Origin: Desulfobulbaceae bacterium
Lineage (GTDB): Bacteria > Desulfobacterota > Desulfobulbia > Desulfobulbales > Desulfocapsaceae
Direction of reading: 5' to 3'
Length of the DNA: 64,000 nt
Assembly: GCA_009773475.1 (NCBI GenBank)
Contig: WSXV01000003.1
Coordinates: 27,179 to 91,178, forward strand
The translations under genes were made by a program, and so were the position numbers. How positions within the stretch are numbered: the stretch's first letter is position 1; each line of letters opens with the position of its first letter. Shown piece after piece: positions 63,750 through 64,000 of this stretch. Under the pieces are notes generated by a model, which worked only from the letters and a program-made list of their open reading frames with translations, did no database searches and was not told the origin of the DNA.

Positions 63750-64000
63750 ATGAGTTCCTACGATCAACAATGTGCCCGCGAGTTTGCGGAACTCCAGACT
63801 CGTTTTGATAAGTATTTCATCGAGATGGCGGTGGAATGTCCGTATCATCTCCCCCATACGGCGATTTTCTATCAGGCCCTGTTCGGAACGATTCCAGAGC
63901 GGATCATGGAGCTGTTTCTTGCCTCCGGCTATCGCCGTAACGGGAATTGTCTTTATGCCATGCGCTGTGAGGGGTGTTCCGCCTGTGTTCCCATCCGCCT
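63750..64000 (+). CDS. bpt: Bpt/Ate-type aminoacyl-tRNA protein transferase (5' part only)
   Basis: The frame from ATG 63750 stays open to the right edge (83 codons). The protein begins SSYDQQCAREFAELQTRF and continues AVECPYHLPHTAIFYQALFG, LFLASGYRRNGNCLYAMRCEGCSACVPIR, which is the N-terminal domain of bacterial leucyl/arginyl-tRNA protein transferases (CPY...GYRR...C..C.ACVP). The enzyme adds Leu or Arg to N-terminal acidic residues for the N-end rule. A GTG at 63744 has better spacing (eight bases) to AAGGCGG and is an alternative start. Confidence 0.85.
   Translation, partial: MSSYDQQCAREFAELQTRFDKYFIEMAVECPYHLPHTAIFYQALFGTIPERIMELFLASGYRRNGNCLYAMRCEGCSACVPIR

Overview
The window looks like a piece of the chromosome of an anaerobic, menaquinone-using Desulfobacterota bacterium, most likely near the Desulfobulbales. 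This is inferred from gene content, not from a marker-gene comparison. Supporting signs are a carboxyltransferase with AccA and AccD on one chain, a mitochondrial-type (spd) EF-G1, a eukaryote-type HisA, the futalosine menaquinone enzymes MqnB and MqnD, a five-helix diheme-type succinate dehydrogenase anchor, a TRAP dicarboxylate transporter beside malic enzyme, a 12-heme cytochrome, and a PEP-CTERM-like surface protein. No prophage, plasmid backbone, CRISPR array or rRNA operon is visible. Genes are dense and many are translationally coupled.

Layout. 1-3.2 kb (minus): acetyl-CoA carboxylase carboxyltransferase, cut by the left edge, and biotin carboxylase. 3.4-13.6 kb (plus): corC-lnt, prfB with its programmed +1 frameshift, a GlcF-like Fe-S protein, a dGTPase-like HD hydrolase, valS and nadC. 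13.8-20.8 kb: an acidic zinc-ribbon protein, tRNA-Phe with a clear promoter and terminator, then a cell-surface module. That module holds a LapG-like periplasmic protease, a membrane protein with a degenerate HD-GYP domain, a TPR/beta-barrel outer-membrane protein, a proline-rich secreted protein and a C-terminally sorted surface protein. 21-29 kb: EF-G1, an orphan RecA-like ATPase, hisA, an HDOD protein, an MBL hydrolase and nadE. 29-42 kb: a repeat element, the 12-heme cytochrome, signalling proteins (a truncated receiver-HPt protein, a receiver-GAF-kinase, a Cache-GGDEF protein), an MFS exporter, a HEAT protein with a DinG-type helicase, a polyprenyl diphosphate synthase and a decayed IS1595-like transposase. 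42-55 kb: malic enzyme, a palindrome-rich gap, TRAP dctPQM, a universal stress protein, sdhCAB and a V4R/diguanylate cyclase pair. 55-64 kb: a stand-alone AICAR transformylase, thiSGH, an FmdB-like zinc ribbon, queA, mqnB-mqnD, a MobB-MobA fusion and the start of a Bpt/Ate-type transferase.

How the genes fit together. C4-dicarboxylate uptake, malic enzyme, succinate dehydrogenase/fumarate reductase, menaquinone synthesis (polyprenyl synthase, MqnB, MqnD) and the multiheme cytochrome make one respiratory theme. The second theme is c-di-GMP and surface control: two active-looking GGDEF proteins, a V4R sensor, an HDOD protein, and above all lapG coupled to a degenerate HD-GYP receptor candidate. 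That pair is the most promising possibly undescribed system here. It would be a LapD/LapG-like inside-out switch in which the usual degenerate GGDEF-EAL receptor is replaced by a dead HD-GYP protein.
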